Positions 8,179 to 16,497 are shown, counted from the stretch's first letter. The stretch: DNA of 32,797 nt from Microvirga makkahensis (GCF_009830105.1 NZ_WURB01000039.1:1-32797), one strand, 5' to 3'. Notes: a model not told the origin generated them from the sequence alone. Translations and numbers: made by a program.

Positions 8179-9213
8179 ATGAACGACGTTGTTTTCCTAC
8201 CTGAGCACGTTCTGGAAGTGCGCACCTTGGCTGCGCTCCGGGACGCTGGCGCCAACGAGCAGACAGCAGGGGCAGCCACCCGTGCGATGCTTCATGCCTC
8301 ACGCCTTGGTATCGACAGTCATGGGGTCCGCTTGGCCGCCCATTATGCAAAGGTACTCCGCGGTGGACGTGTGAACCCCAACCCTGCGATAAAGGCATAT
8401 CGCACGGCGGCGGGTGCGGCTCTTCTCGATGCGGATGACGGCTTGGGGCACGCTGCAGCCTACGCTGCTATAGAGCTGGCCTGCGGCATGGCTAAGGAGG
8501 CCGGCGTCGCGGCCGTCGGGGTGGTGCGCTCGTCCCATTACGGGGCCGCGGGAGCCTATGCTCTTGCGGGCGCCGAAGCCGGGATGATCGCGGTTTCGAT
8601 GTCGAACACGGATGCCATCGTCGCCCTGCATGGCGGGGCCGAGCGGTTTCATGGAACCAACCCGATGGCGATCGGCGCACCTGTTCCAAACCAAAGGCCA
8701 TGGCTTCTGGACATGGCCACCTCGTCGATCCCGCTCAACCGAGTCTTTCTGTATCAGACTCTGGGCAGGACCCTTCCTGATGGCGTGGCCGCGGATCAGT
8801 CAGGCCATCCGACCAGAGACCCAGCGAACGTTGAGATGCTGATGCCGCTGGGTGGCACGGATTTTGGCTTCAAAGGTGCTGGCTTGGCCGGATTGGTGAC
8901 ACTGCTATCGGCCGTACTGACGGGCAGCACTCTCGATCATCTCATGATCCGGATGGCGGAGACCGAGGATTTTGAGACACCCCGCCGAATGGGCCACTTC
9001 TGTCTGGCCATTGACCCGGATCGCTTCGCCGGAAGAGCTATCTTCGACGAGGCAATCGCCCGTTATACGGCTGATCTGCGCGCGAGCACCGCACGGGAGG
9101 GGCAGAGCGTCATGGCTCCTGGTGACCGGGAATGGGCTGTCGAAGCCGAGCGTGCGCGGACCGGGATCCCCGTAGACCTGCAAACAGCAGAGTTTCTCGA
9201 GCTGGCGGAGTAA
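8179..9213 (+). CDS. Malate/L-lactate dehydrogenase family oxidoreductase (YiaK-like)
   Basis: NAD(P)-dependent reductase of the Ldh_2 family, 344 aa from the chosen ATG at 8179. Family marks are ASRLGIDSHGV (about 40-50), VVRSSHYGAAG with the catalytic-type H120, and FHGTNPMAIGAPVP. The C-terminus contains GGTDFGFKGAGLAGLV. Members reduce alpha-keto acids or diketo sugar acids, including 2,3-diketogulonate (YiaK), ureidoglycolate (AllD) and piperideine carboxylate. Next to UxuA/UxuB and a TRAP transporter, a sugar-acid substrate is most likely, which would let the operon handle a second aldonate. An upstream in-frame ATG at 8086 would cover the inverted repeat and adds 31 unconserved residues. 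Confidence 0.8.
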   Translation: MNDVVFLPEHVLEVRTLAALRDAGANEQTAGAATRAMLHASRLGIDSHGVRLAAHYAKVLRGGRVNPNPAIKAYRTAAGAALLDADDGLGHAAAYAAIELACGMAKEAGVAAVGVVRSSHYGAAGAYALAGAEAGMIAVSMSNTDAIVALHGGAERFHGTNPMAIGAPVPNQRPWLLDMATSSIPLNRVFLYQTLGRTLPDGVAADQSGHPTRDPANVEMLMPLGGTDFGFKGAGLAGLVTLLSAVLTGSTLDHLMIRMAETEDFETPRRMGHFCLAIDPDRFAGRAIFDEAIARYTADLRASTAREGQSVMAPGDREWAVEAERARTGIPVDLQTAEFLELAE

Positions 9214-9264
9214 GACACGAGCTATTGAATAAGAGATGTGCTCCAGCCCTGGCAGAGGAGCAGA

Positions 9265-9373
9265 GGTCCGCTCCGGGTCATCCGAGGAAACTGCGAACGC
9301 CTCGGGAATGTCTGTTGTCTCCTTTGTCAGCAGACATTCGGCCTACTTCACAAATGTGCCATAATGAGACATT
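9265..9373 (+). repeat. Copy B of the dispersed intergenic element (long form)
   Basis: It begins GGTCCGCTCCGGGTC at 9265 and ends with ACTTC, five bases, TGTGCCATAA, three bases, GACATT at 9345-9373. Copy C at 13406-13514 has the same two blocks at the same 80-base offset. It lies in the 247-bp gap upstream of the Crp/Fnr-type gene, ending 88 bases before its start. Confidence 0.55.
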
Positions 9374-9460
9374 GGAGCTAGCTCCTGCCGGGCTAAACAA
9401 GTTAACCTTCGCCGCGTTGTCTATGTCGACAAGAGGATTGCTTCTATCTGCGAGAAGATC

Positions 9461-10285
9461 ATGCCGTCAGAAGGACGACGCGGCCCCTCGGTGGCTCCAG
9501 GATCACCTTCAGACCACCGGGCCAACCGGTTTTTGGCCGCGTTGGATCTGGAGGATTTTGCCCTTCTTGAGCCCTCTCTTGAGGCCGTGATCCTGCCGCG
9601 CGGCACCGTGCTCTATGAACCCGGCGATCCCATCCGCTACACCTACTTTCCGCATGACGCCATCGTGTCCCTCGTCGATGTGATGGAGGACGGCCGTCTG
9701 GCCGAGGTGGCGATGTTCGGACGCGAGGGGCTGTTCGGCCTGCTGAGCGCCTTTGTCAGCCGCGAGGCCTTCGGGCGCTATGTCGTGCAGATCCCCGGCT
9801 CCGTCTCTCGAATTCCTCTGGACCACATGCACGAGGCCATCCGGACGCGTCCTGCTCTGCAGCGGCAGGTGCTCGCCTACAACGAGGCGCTGCTCGCCCA
9901 GGCGTATCACACGGTCGCGTGCAATGCGGTGCACCCGGTCGAGGCGCGCTGCTGCCGCTGGCTCCTCAACACGCACGACCGCCTGAAGCAGGATGCCCTG
10001 CCCCTCACGCATGAGTTTCTGGCCGAGATGCTCGGCGTGCAGCGCTCCACGGTCAGTGCGACCCTGCGGGGCCTGCAAGGCAGGGGCCTGATTGAGCAAT
10101 ACCGCGGCGGCATCGTGGTGCTCGACCGTACCAAGCTCGAACAAGCCGCCTGCGAGTGCTACCGCAAGATCCGTTTCCGCTTCGAGACGCTGCTGCCGGG
10201 CACCTTTGCCGAGCCGGATCACGGCAACGGCCCACCTTCACGATCTGTCTGGTTCGCCGCCCCCACCCCCAAGCCACGCCGGTGA
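9461..10285 (+). CDS. Crp/Fnr-family transcriptional regulator
   Basis: Regulator of 274 aa. An N-terminal cyclic-nucleotide-like beta barrel spans about residues 25-140 (LPRGTVLYEPGDPIRYTYFP, then VAMFGREGLFGLL). A Crp-type helix-turn-helix follows at about 185-230 (THEFLAEMLGVQRSTVSATL). The barrel lacks the usual FGE-to-PRxA phosphate-binding arginine cassette of cAMP-binding proteins and has no N-terminal cysteine cluster, so neither cAMP nor an Fe-S cluster is supported. The start at 9461 has a GAGAAG site. It is alone on its strand and converges with the RTX gene after 92 bases. Confidence 0.85.
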   Translation: MPSEGRRGPSVAPGSPSDHRANRFLAALDLEDFALLEPSLEAVILPRGTVLYEPGDPIRYTYFPHDAIVSLVDVMEDGRLAEVAMFGREGLFGLLSAFVSREAFGRYVVQIPGSVSRIPLDHMHEAIRTRPALQRQVLAYNEALLAQAYHTVACNAVHPVEARCCRWLLNTHDRLKQDALPLTHEFLAEMLGVQRSTVSATLRGLQGRGLIEQYRGGIVVLDRTKLEQAACECYRKIRFRFETLLPGTFAEPDHGNGPPSRSVWFAAPTPKPRR

Positions 10286-10377
10286 GATCGCATCGTCGCT
10301 ACGAAAAGACCGCATCATCTTTCATAGGTATTCTCTGCCTCGCCGCTACACCCGATTGGATCAAGCGATGACACACC

Positions 10378-11505
10378 CTAGAGTATGTCCGAGTATTTCA
10401 TATCTCTGGACGATCCGGCTCCAACCATAATAACGCCGGTCTCGAAGGTGCCGTTTCTGTTCAAGTCTGAGAGAAGATAACCTGTATCGGTCGTGCTGTT
10501 GTAGAGGAATGCGTGGTCCTCGTTCCGCAGTGCGGTGCGCTCAACCTGCGCTCGGGCGGCTTCGATTGTTGTCGCGCTTGTGGCAGCCTCACCGTAATTC
10601 GAGGACTTACCGGCACGAGGCATGTCGATCCAATCATACGCCACGTTCCAGTCCCAGATAGTGTCCGCCCCCGACGTGGTGCTCGGAGATGAGCCGCTCG
10701 AGAAGATGAAGTAGTCCGCCCCGGTTCCGCCATAGAGATCATCTGATCCCGACCCGCCGTTAAGCCGGTCACTGTAACTGCCACCCTCCAGACGATCGTC
10801 GCCAGCAAGACCCGAAAGTGTGTCTCGTCCTGCAAGCCCCTGGATCGTGTCAGGACCTGAGGTGCCGGTCAGCGTATCATAGCCCGACGTGCCAACAATG
10901 GCCATGCCGTCGTCAGTCAAAGCCCTTACCACGCCGTCCTGAATCCAAAGGGTAGCCTCGACCGTGTTGTTCTGCTCGTTGGTTTCCGGGATCATAGTGC
11001 CATAGTCAACCGTGATCGTCAGCTTGTATGTACCGTTGGGAATGCCATCGATAACGATGTATTGGCCCGGCAAGCGGTCGTGATACACATCTGCCCAGCC
11101 CGCGGAGATTCCCTGATTGCTGCAGGTGAAAAAAGGCTGATCCCTCACCGAAGACGCGGTGCTCACTTGAATCGTGTCTTCGAGGCAGAACGACTGCTTC
11201 GCGCCTTCAAACTTCTTGCCCGTTTCAATGTCGGTCAGAGTATACTGGTTAAATTTTCGGAAGTGATAATGGTTATGTGACGTCGACCATTCGAACCAGT
11301 TTGGATGGTCTTCCGGGTCTCCAACGACGAAGTCGTTCGTTCCCATGTTTGTGATGATGGTGTCGAAGCGCAAGACGGTGTGGGTGCCTGGCGTGACTGC
11401 GCCATCCTTAACATCGCCACTGTCGCTGCTGAATGTTTCGGTGCGAATGTAGAAGTCTTTCACGGATGGAATGAGGTCAACGCCCTGGATCTCGAGCTCA
11501 TGCAT
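10378..11505 (-). CDS. Lysyl-oxidase-like domain fused to RTX calcium-binding repeats
   Basis: Predicted secreted copper amine oxidase-like protein, 375 aa from the chosen ATG at 11505 (AGAGGG 8 bases before it). Residues about 40-190 match the lysyl oxidase catalytic domain: SHNHYHF (H77, H79, H81, the copper histidines), GAKQSFCLEDT with K103, GISAGWADVY with Y141, then PNGTYKLTITVD and ETNEQNNTVEA. K103 and Y141 align with the lysine and tyrosine that crosslink into the lysyl tyrosylquinone cofactor. The first of the four copper-region histidines seems replaced (WST). Residues about 205-268 hold RTX nonapeptides such as GGSGSDDLYGG. RTX repeats plus the absence of a signal peptide suggest type I secretion; no transporter is nearby. 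A longer start at 11592 is possible. Confidence 0.82.
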   Translation of the reverse strand: MHELEIQGVDLIPSVKDFYIRTETFSSDSGDVKDGAVTPGTHTVLRFDTIITNMGTNDFVVGDPEDHPNWFEWSTSHNHYHFRKFNQYTLTDIETGKKFEGAKQSFCLEDTIQVSTASSVRDQPFFTCSNQGISAGWADVYHDRLPGQYIVIDGIPNGTYKLTITVDYGTMIPETNEQNNTVEATLWIQDGVVRALTDDGMAIVGTSGYDTLTGTSGPDTIQGLAGRDTLSGLAGDDRLEGGSYSDRLNGGSGSDDLYGGTGADYFIFSSGSSPSTTSGADTIWDWNVAYDWIDMPRAGKSSNYGEAATSATTIEAARAQVERTALRNEDHAFLYNSTTDTGYLLSDLNRNGTFETGVIMVGAGSSRDMKYSDIL

Positions 11506-11660
11506 ATTCTGACCCTCTGAGAGAGAAGCCCCCACAAACCTTACTGAGTGAACCATTAGGGGCATCACAAACTTGCGAGCAGTACTCGTCAAGTAATATT
11601 CAGTATATGAATAGCTTATAAATTATCCTACAGTAAGACTACCCGCTTACCGGTAGGTTT

Positions 11661-11970
11661 TTAGGGATAGTTCCTGGGCTGTCGTCCAGCAGCCATCATT
11701 CCCTGTGTTGGGTAAGCTTCTGGGCGAACTGAAAAGAGATGGGCGTTGCAAATGGCCTCTGCGGCCTCGATCTGATCCACTTTGTGGTCGAAGGTGGCAC
11801 AGCGTATGCCTTTGGGCCCGTCGATTGGATCGCCAATCCCCGTTCGCTCCGAGCTGCTGGCAGCGTTTGAACGCTTGGATGATAGCGCAGTCATAGGCGC
11901 TCTGGCGGCCTGAGAAAGCGAGAGCCAGTCTGATGGGCGATGCGGCACTGCGTGGGCCGTTCGACAGCAA
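11661..11970 (-). pseudogene. Decayed ORF, possible PIN-domain (VapC-like) remnant
   Basis: Two overlapping minus-strand frames each look coding for part of this stretch. One, from 11970 to about 11835, reads RLALAFSGRQSAYDCAIIQA then FKRCQQLG. The other, from about 11840 to 11661, reads GIRCATFDHKVDQIEAAEAI then CNAHLF. Joined, they resemble the C-terminal half of a PIN-domain toxin (AYDC followed by a TFDxK motif). This would need a frameshift near 11840. Resemblance is weak and the N-terminal half with the first acidic residues was not found. Confidence 0.22.
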
Positions 11971-11991
11971 TGCGGAAGGCTGAAGGTCTGC

Positions 11992-12197
11992 TCGGGATCA
12001 ACAGCAGCAGATCCGAGCGTCTGGTGAAGGTCGGATCTGCGCGCGAAAGGAGGCGCTAAGAGCCGCTATCGAATTGCGGAGGCTCGCTCATATGGCATCT
12101 GAGTACGCCCACGCGAGAGCCAACCTGAAGCCTGACGCTATGGTGCGTTCACCGCATAAGACCTCGCGTCCGGTCAGTTCAGGTGGAACAACCATCC
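11992..12197. other. Gap without supported genes
   Basis: Between the decayed ORF and the broken tRNA copy I see no coding frame. The only structure is an imperfect hairpin near 11992-12021 (GCTCGGGATC and GATCCGAGC, one unpaired base). There is no obvious promoter or terminator. Confidence 0.4.
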
Positions 12198-12274
12198 AGG
12201 AGTGTAGCTCAATCGGCTAGAGCACCGGTCTCCAAAACCGGGGGCTGGGGGTTCTAGTGCCAGCACGACACCAT
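12198..12274 (+). pseudogene. Broken tRNA-Trp copy
   Basis: The first 57 bases (12198-12254) are identical to bases 1-57 of the intact tRNA-Trp at 30525-30601, starting exactly at the mature 5' end and including the CCA anticodon. After the T-loop TTC the sequence diverges. The T-stem no longer pairs well and the 3' acceptor strand CACTCCT is replaced by CACGACA, so the acceptor stem cannot close. Flanking sequence on the 5' side is unrelated to that of the intact gene. It is non-functional as a tRNA by inspection. Confidence 0.8.
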
Positions 12275-12366
12275 CCCGACAAGCAGCTCCCCCTCTTGGA
12301 TGATTGACCGGGCAGGGCCCGGATCCTTAGAGCGGCATCATTTCAACGGCACACAGTGGTAGATCG

Positions 12367-13263
12367 ATGATCGTGCGGGACAGGCCAAGATTCTGGGACA
12401 TCCTCTTTGCATTGCGCGGGTCGATCGTCCCGCGGATCGCGCCCCATATGGCGGTGATGGGGGTTGTGTCCGTTCTGGCTGTTCTTCTGGTCCGCTGGCA
12501 CCCTGAAGTCTTCGCCCAGCTCGGTGCCATGCCGTTCACGCTGATCGGTATTGCCCTATCCATCTTCATGAGCTTTCGAAACAACGCCTGCTATGACCGC
12601 TGGTGGGAGGCTCGCAAGCTCTGGGGCCAGCTCATCATCGAAACGCGCTCGTTTGCTCGCCAGACGATCGATCTCGATGTGGCGCGGCGCGAACCGCTTC
12701 TGCTTGGCTTGTGTGGCTTTGCGCATGGATTGGCAGCCCGGCTGCGTGACCAAGATGAGGCCAGCCGAATGAAGCCCTGGGCCGGCGAGGATATCGCAGC
12801 CGCCGGACCGAACCCGACCGATTCGGTCCTGCGCGAGATCGGGCGCCAATGCGCCCAACTGACCTCAACCGGCACGATCAGCGACATCCGGTATTCAGTG
12901 CTCGAGCAACGTCTGAGTGCCCTGAGTGCCGTCCAGGCGGGCTGCGAGCGGATCAAGGCAACGCCCCTGCCCTTCGCTTACACCCTTCTGTTGCACCGGA
13001 CTGCTTATCTCTTCTGCGTCTTGCTGCCATTCGCGTTGGCAGGAGCGCTCGGCTGGTGGACGCCTCTGCTTGTGATCACCATCTGCTATACGTTTTTTGG
13101 TCTGGATGCCCTTGGTGATGAGCTTGAGGATCCATTCGGGCAGGAGATGAACGATCTACCCTTAGATGCCATGATCCGCGTGGTTGAGCGCGAACTGCTG
13201 GATGCGCTCGGACGAACAGACTTGCCTCCCCTCCTGGAGCCAGTTGATCAACTCCTGACTTAG
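12367..13263 (+). CDS. Bestrophin-family membrane channel
   Basis: Protein of 298 aa of the bestrophin/UPF0187 (YneE) family, putative anion channels of the inner membrane. It has the family opening with PRFWDILFALRGSIVP, two hydrophobic segments at about 28-45 and 55-70, and the hallmark SFRNNACYDRWWEARKLWG at about 69-87. Another pair of membrane segments lies near 218-255, followed by the acidic stretch DELEDPFGQEMNDLP that is conserved in bestrophins. The start at 12367 is the first ATG of the frame with the family's N-terminal sequence. It stands alone, 93 bases after the broken tRNA, and converges with the pirin gene. Confidence 0.9.
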   Translation: MIVRDRPRFWDILFALRGSIVPRIAPHMAVMGVVSVLAVLLVRWHPEVFAQLGAMPFTLIGIALSIFMSFRNNACYDRWWEARKLWGQLIIETRSFARQTIDLDVARREPLLLGLCGFAHGLAARLRDQDEASRMKPWAGEDIAAAGPNPTDSVLREIGRQCAQLTSTGTISDIRYSVLEQRLSALSAVQAGCERIKATPLPFAYTLLLHRTAYLFCVLLPFALAGALGWWTPLLVITICYTFFGLDALGDELEDPFGQEMNDLPLDAMIRVVERELLDALGRTDLPPLLEPVDQLLT

Positions 13264-13405
13264 GCGGATTGTCGTTCAACTTCCATCAACTTCAACTGAA
13301 CCACCACTTCCCCGCGATCAGAACGGACTTTCCGCCGGGCGTATCAGGCGGGAGTTCTCATACGTCCATGCCCCCTTGGAACGCCACAGATCCGGTCGGA
13401 AGGTA

Positions 13406-13514
13406 GGGCCGCTTTGGGTCGATGAGGGCCTTCACGTAGGGCCATGTGTTGGTCCGCTCATTGGGCCATTGCTGAACATCAGCGTACTTCCGAGAAGTGC
13501 CATAATCCGACATT
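13406..13514 (+). repeat. Copy C of the dispersed intergenic element (long form)
   Basis: It begins GGGCCGCTTTGGGTC at 13406 and ends with ACTTC, five bases, AGTGCCATAA, three bases, GACATT at 13486-13514. The two blocks are 80 bases apart, as in copy B. The 14-mer GGCCGCTTTGGGTC recurs at 30315-30328. The 420-bp gap 13264-13683 between two convergent genes holds this element and no gene that I can support. Confidence 0.55.
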
Positions 13515-13683
13515 CATGCCTTACTCAAATAATGTCTTGGCTAACTAATGCCGAGCACGACATTTCTCCCACAGGCATGACAGCGTTTCTGCGGGAGAGA
13601 GGCCACTTGAAATGTCTAGCAACCTCGAGTCGCTCAGACACGCTCTGGTCCCGCAAATGGGAAGGCGACACTTTAAAGTTCGG

Positions 13684-14628
13684 CTAGGGATAGCGCACCG
13701 GCGGGGGCGGCGGCTCGGGCAACGGGATGAACTCGGCCTCGTCACCGGGAACGGAGTCGAAGCGAGCCGCCTTCCAGTCGGCCTTGGCCTGCTCGATGCG
13801 GTCCTGGCGCGACGAGACGAAGTTCCACCAGATGAAGCGGGGACCATCCATCGGCTCGCCGCCGAGCATCATGAAGCGGGCATCGCTGCGCGCCCGGATC
13901 GTGATGCGGTCCCCCGGCCGGAACACCAGCAGCTGGCCGGACGGGAACACGTCGCCCGAGATCTCGACCTCGCCCGAGACGGTGTAGATCGCCCGCTCGT
14001 CGTAGTCCGGATCCAGCGGCACCGCGGCTCCTGCCTGGAGCGCCACGTCGGCATAGAACATCGGGCTGGACGTCTTCACCGGGGAAGTGGCGCCGAGGAT
14101 CGAGCCGGCGATGAGCCGCACCGTCTTGCCGTCGCCATCGAGCACCGGCATCCGGCCGGCGTCGTAGTGCACGAAGTCCGGCGTGGTCTCCTCGTCCTTC
14201 GCAGACAGCGCCACCCAGCTCTGGATGCCGAACAGCTTCGAACCCGTCGCGCGCACCTCCGGCGCGGTCCGCTCGGAGTGGACGATGCCGCGCCCGGCCG
14301 TCATCCAGTTGAGCTCACCCGGGCGGATCGGCAGCGCCGTCCCCAATGAGTCCCGGTGCATGATCTCGCCGTCGAACAGGTAGGTGACGGTCGAGAGCCC
14401 GATGTGCGGGTGCGGCCGCACATCCATGCCGGCCCCGAGCAGGAACTCGGACGGTCCCATCTGGTCGAAGAAGATGAAGGGGCCGACCATCTGCCGCTGG
14501 GCCGAGGGCAACGCCCGGCGCACCTCGAAGCTGCCGAGGTCGCGCGCCCGGGGCACGATGACCGTCTCGATGGCGTCACAGGCGAGCTTGTCGCCCGGCT
14601 GCGGATCGTCGGCGTGGTTCCAACTCAT
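13684..14628 (-). CDS. Pirin family protein
   Basis: Cupin of 314 aa. The pirin metal site is visible: RPHPHIGLSTVTYLFDGE gives H73 and H75, and GELNWMTAGRGIVHSER gives H117 and E119, with the same spacing as in known pirins. Some bacterial pirins act as quercetin dioxygenases, others bind metabolic enzymes, so the reaction is not fixed. The start at 14628 has AGGAGA 6 bases before it. It is the last gene of a minus-strand group with two MhqO-like dioxygenases and an MhqD-like hydrolase, which suggests a role in handling phenolic or quinone compounds. The C-terminus is proline-rich (PEPPPPPVRYP). Confidence 0.9.
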   Translation of the reverse strand: MSWNHADDPQPGDKLACDAIETVIVPRARDLGSFEVRRALPSAQRQMVGPFIFFDQMGPSEFLLGAGMDVRPHPHIGLSTVTYLFDGEIMHRDSLGTALPIRPGELNWMTAGRGIVHSERTAPEVRATGSKLFGIQSWVALSAKDEETTPDFVHYDAGRMPVLDGDGKTVRLIAGSILGATSPVKTSSPMFYADVALQAGAAVPLDPDYDERAIYTVSGEVEISGDVFPSGQLLVFRPGDRITIRARSDARFMMLGGEPMDGPRFIWWNFVSSRQDRIEQAKADWKAARFDSVPGDEAEFIPLPEPPPPPVRYP

Positions 14629-14672
14629 CAGATGTCTCCTTGACCAGCACGGGTCGGTTGGGTGCGTCCGGC

Positions 14673-14690
14673 TTCCCGATGCCTCGGGAA
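14673..14690. other. Intercistronic hairpin
   Basis: TTCCCGA, TGCC, TCGGGAA forms a perfect 7-bp stem with a 4-nt loop in the 166-bp gap between the first dioxygenase gene and the pirin gene. No T-tract follows on either strand, so it is more likely an mRNA-processing or stability element than a terminator. Confidence 0.35.
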
Positions 14691-14794
14691 CCCTGTTGGA
14701 GGAATACCCCTGACTTAGGACCAGGGCCTTGGGGGACCAAGGAGCGACCCAGCCTCGCGGCCTGGATCGCTCGCCCGGAAGCCCATCCGAGGAA

Positions 14795-15742
14795 TCAAAG
14801 CGGCGCGAGGTCCGCCTCGATCTGTTGGCGCCGGCCTTCCAGGAACGGCGGCAGGGACAGCGTCTCGCCGAGCGTGTCCATCGGCTCGTCGGCGGCGAAG
14901 CCCGGCCCGTCGGTGGCGATCTCGAACAGGATGCCGTTCGGCTCGCGAAAGTACAGGCTGCGGAACCAGAAGCGGTCGACCGGGCCGCTCGACGGCATGC
15001 GCACATGGTTGAGGCGCTCGGCCCAGGCCTCGTAGTCGGCGTCGGGGATGCGGAAGGCCACGTGGTGGACGCCCCCGGCCCCAGGCTGGGCCGCGGGCAG
15101 GTTGGGCTCGACGGACACGTGCAGCTCGGCCGCCGCGCCGCCCGTGCCCATCTGGTAGACGTGGGTGCGGATTTCCGCATTGCTGGGCGTGGCATAATCA
15201 CGGACCCGGGTCATGCCCAGGATCTTGGTGAGCACGAGATCCGTGTAATCCAGCTCGGGCACACTGATCGTGATCGGCCCGAGGCCGCGGATCTGGTGCT
15301 CGGCCGGCACGGGGCTGCACTCCCACGGATGGGACTGCTCGCCCTGCCCGCCGTCGTCGATCAAGCTGAGGCGCTGGCCCTCGAAGTCCTCGAAGTCGAG
15401 GGTGAGGCGTCCATCGCGCTCGACGACCTCGGAGTGCGTGACGCCGAGGTCCTGGAAGCGCCGCTTCCACCAGGCGAGCGTGTCGGCCCCGGCGACGCGC
15501 ATGCCGGTGCGGGTGATGCTGTGCGTGCCGCGTTGCTCCCGCTCCACGGGCCAGTCGAAGAAGGTGATGTCGGTGCCGGGCGAGCCGCGCCCGTCGGCAT
15601 AGAACAGGTGGTAGGCGGTCACATCGTCCTGGTTGACGGTCTTCTTCACCAGCCGCAGGCCAAGGGTCTGGGTGTAGAAGGCGTGGTTGGCGGGGGCGTT
15701 GCCGGTGACGGCGGTGAGATGATGGATGCCGGTGAGTTGCAT
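14795..15742 (-). CDS. Ring-cleaving dioxygenase, MhqO-like (glyoxalase superfamily)
   Basis: Protein of 315 aa with two vicinal-oxygen-chelate modules. The first opens with GIHHLTAVTG (H7/H8) and has FYTQTLGLRLVKKTVNQDD; the second opens with GGVHHVAFR. The C-terminal metal ligand lies in ILFEIATDGPGFAADEP. This is the MhqO/MhqA type associated with extradiol cleavage of hydroquinones or catechols. It is paralogous to the protein at 16513-17445. The start at 15742 gives the conserved MQLTGIHH opening. It follows the hydrolase gene by 53 bases in the same transcript direction. Confidence 0.9.
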   Translation of the reverse strand: MQLTGIHHLTAVTGNAPANHAFYTQTLGLRLVKKTVNQDDVTAYHLFYADGRGSPGTDITFFDWPVEREQRGTHSITRTGMRVAGADTLAWWKRRFQDLGVTHSEVVERDGRLTLDFEDFEGQRLSLIDDGGQGEQSHPWECSPVPAEHQIRGLGPITISVPELDYTDLVLTKILGMTRVRDYATPSNAEIRTHVYQMGTGGAAAELHVSVEPNLPAAQPGAGGVHHVAFRIPDADYEAWAERLNHVRMPSSGPVDRFWFRSLYFREPNGILFEIATDGPGFAADEPMDTLGETLSLPPFLEGRRQQIEADLAPL

Positions 15743-15795
15743 GATTGGTGTCCTTGTCGGGCGAGGCGGGCCAACAGCCCGCCTGCCGGGAATGG

Positions 15796-16416
15796 CTAGA
15801 GTTGCTCGATCCAGGCCTTGGCGAGGGCCACGTCGGTCTGTGACAGACCGTGACCCGTGGGGAGCACCCGGTGCTCGACGGTGGCCCCGGCCGCCTTCAG
15901 CGTGGCGGCCAGCCGCTTGGCGTTCTCCGCCGGCACGATGGGGTCCGAAGCGCCCGAGAGGATCAGCACCGGCTTTCCAGTGAGGTCGGCTGCCGGCGGA
16001 TCCTGCAACGGCACCATCGCCCGCAACAGGGCGGCCCCGGCCAGAGCCTCCGGACGGAGCTGCAACACGGCGGCGGCGATGTTGGCGCCATTGGAGAAGC
16101 CGACCGCAATCGGCGCCGCCAGACCATAGGCCTCCCGCGCCTCGGCGATGAAGTCGGCGAGCTCGTGGGCGCGGCGGCGCACGTCCTCCTCGTCGAACAC
16201 ACCCTCGGCGAGGCGGCGGAAGAAGCGCGGCATGCCGCCCTCCAGCACCTTGCCGCGCGGCGACAGGAGCGCTGAGCCAGGGGAGAGCATCGGCCCGAGC
16301 GGCAGTAGGTCGTCCTCGTTGCCGCCGGTGCCATGCAGCAGCAGGAGCGGCGGGTGGCCCGGCGCCGGGGCAGGCGTGAAGCGATGGATGAACGGGAGTT
16401 CGGTCGTCGTGGTCAT
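15796..16416 (-). CDS. MhqD-like carboxylesterase/phospholipase-type alpha/beta hydrolase
   Basis: Hydrolase of 206 aa. The oxyanion segment is LLLLHGTGGNEDD (about 24-36), the nucleophile is S108 in GFSNGA, the acid is D158 in SGASDPIVP, and the base is H189 in GHGLSQ. Size and motifs match MhqD/YpfH-type hydrolases. It lies between two MhqO-like dioxygenases, as mhqD and mhqO co-occur in quinone-stress regulons of Bacillus, so it may hydrolyse ring-cleavage products or quinone adducts. That role is inferred from context. The start at 16416 matches the conserved length. Confidence 0.88.
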   Translation of the reverse strand: MTTTTELPFIHRFTPAPAPGHPPLLLLHGTGGNEDDLLPLGPMLSPGSALLSPRGKVLEGGMPRFFRRLAEGVFDEEDVRRRAHELADFIAEAREAYGLAAPIAVGFSNGANIAAAVLQLRPEALAGAALLRAMVPLQDPPAADLTGKPVLILSGASDPIVPAENAKRLAATLKAAGATVEHRVLPTGHGLSQTDVALAKAWIEQL

Positions 16417-16468
16417 GGCAACCTCGATCAGGGTCTTGACAGCCCTGCCAATGCGGAAAGGGAAAGGT

Positions 16469-16497
16469 CCCTACGCCCGGATGGGTCGGGCGCAGGG
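16469..16497. other. Hairpin after the second MhqO-like gene
   Basis: CCCT-A-CGCCCG, GATGGGT, CGGGCG-C-AGGG folds into a stem of 6 plus 4 pairs with one internal mismatch, starting 16 bases after the stop of the gene at 16513. There is no T-tract. It could stabilise the 3' end of the first cistron relative to the rest of the operon. Confidence 0.4.

Noticed and set aside
13376..13687. A 103-codon plus-strand frame
   Set aside because: It runs through repeat copy C and into the end of the pirin gene; the sequence is not protein-like.
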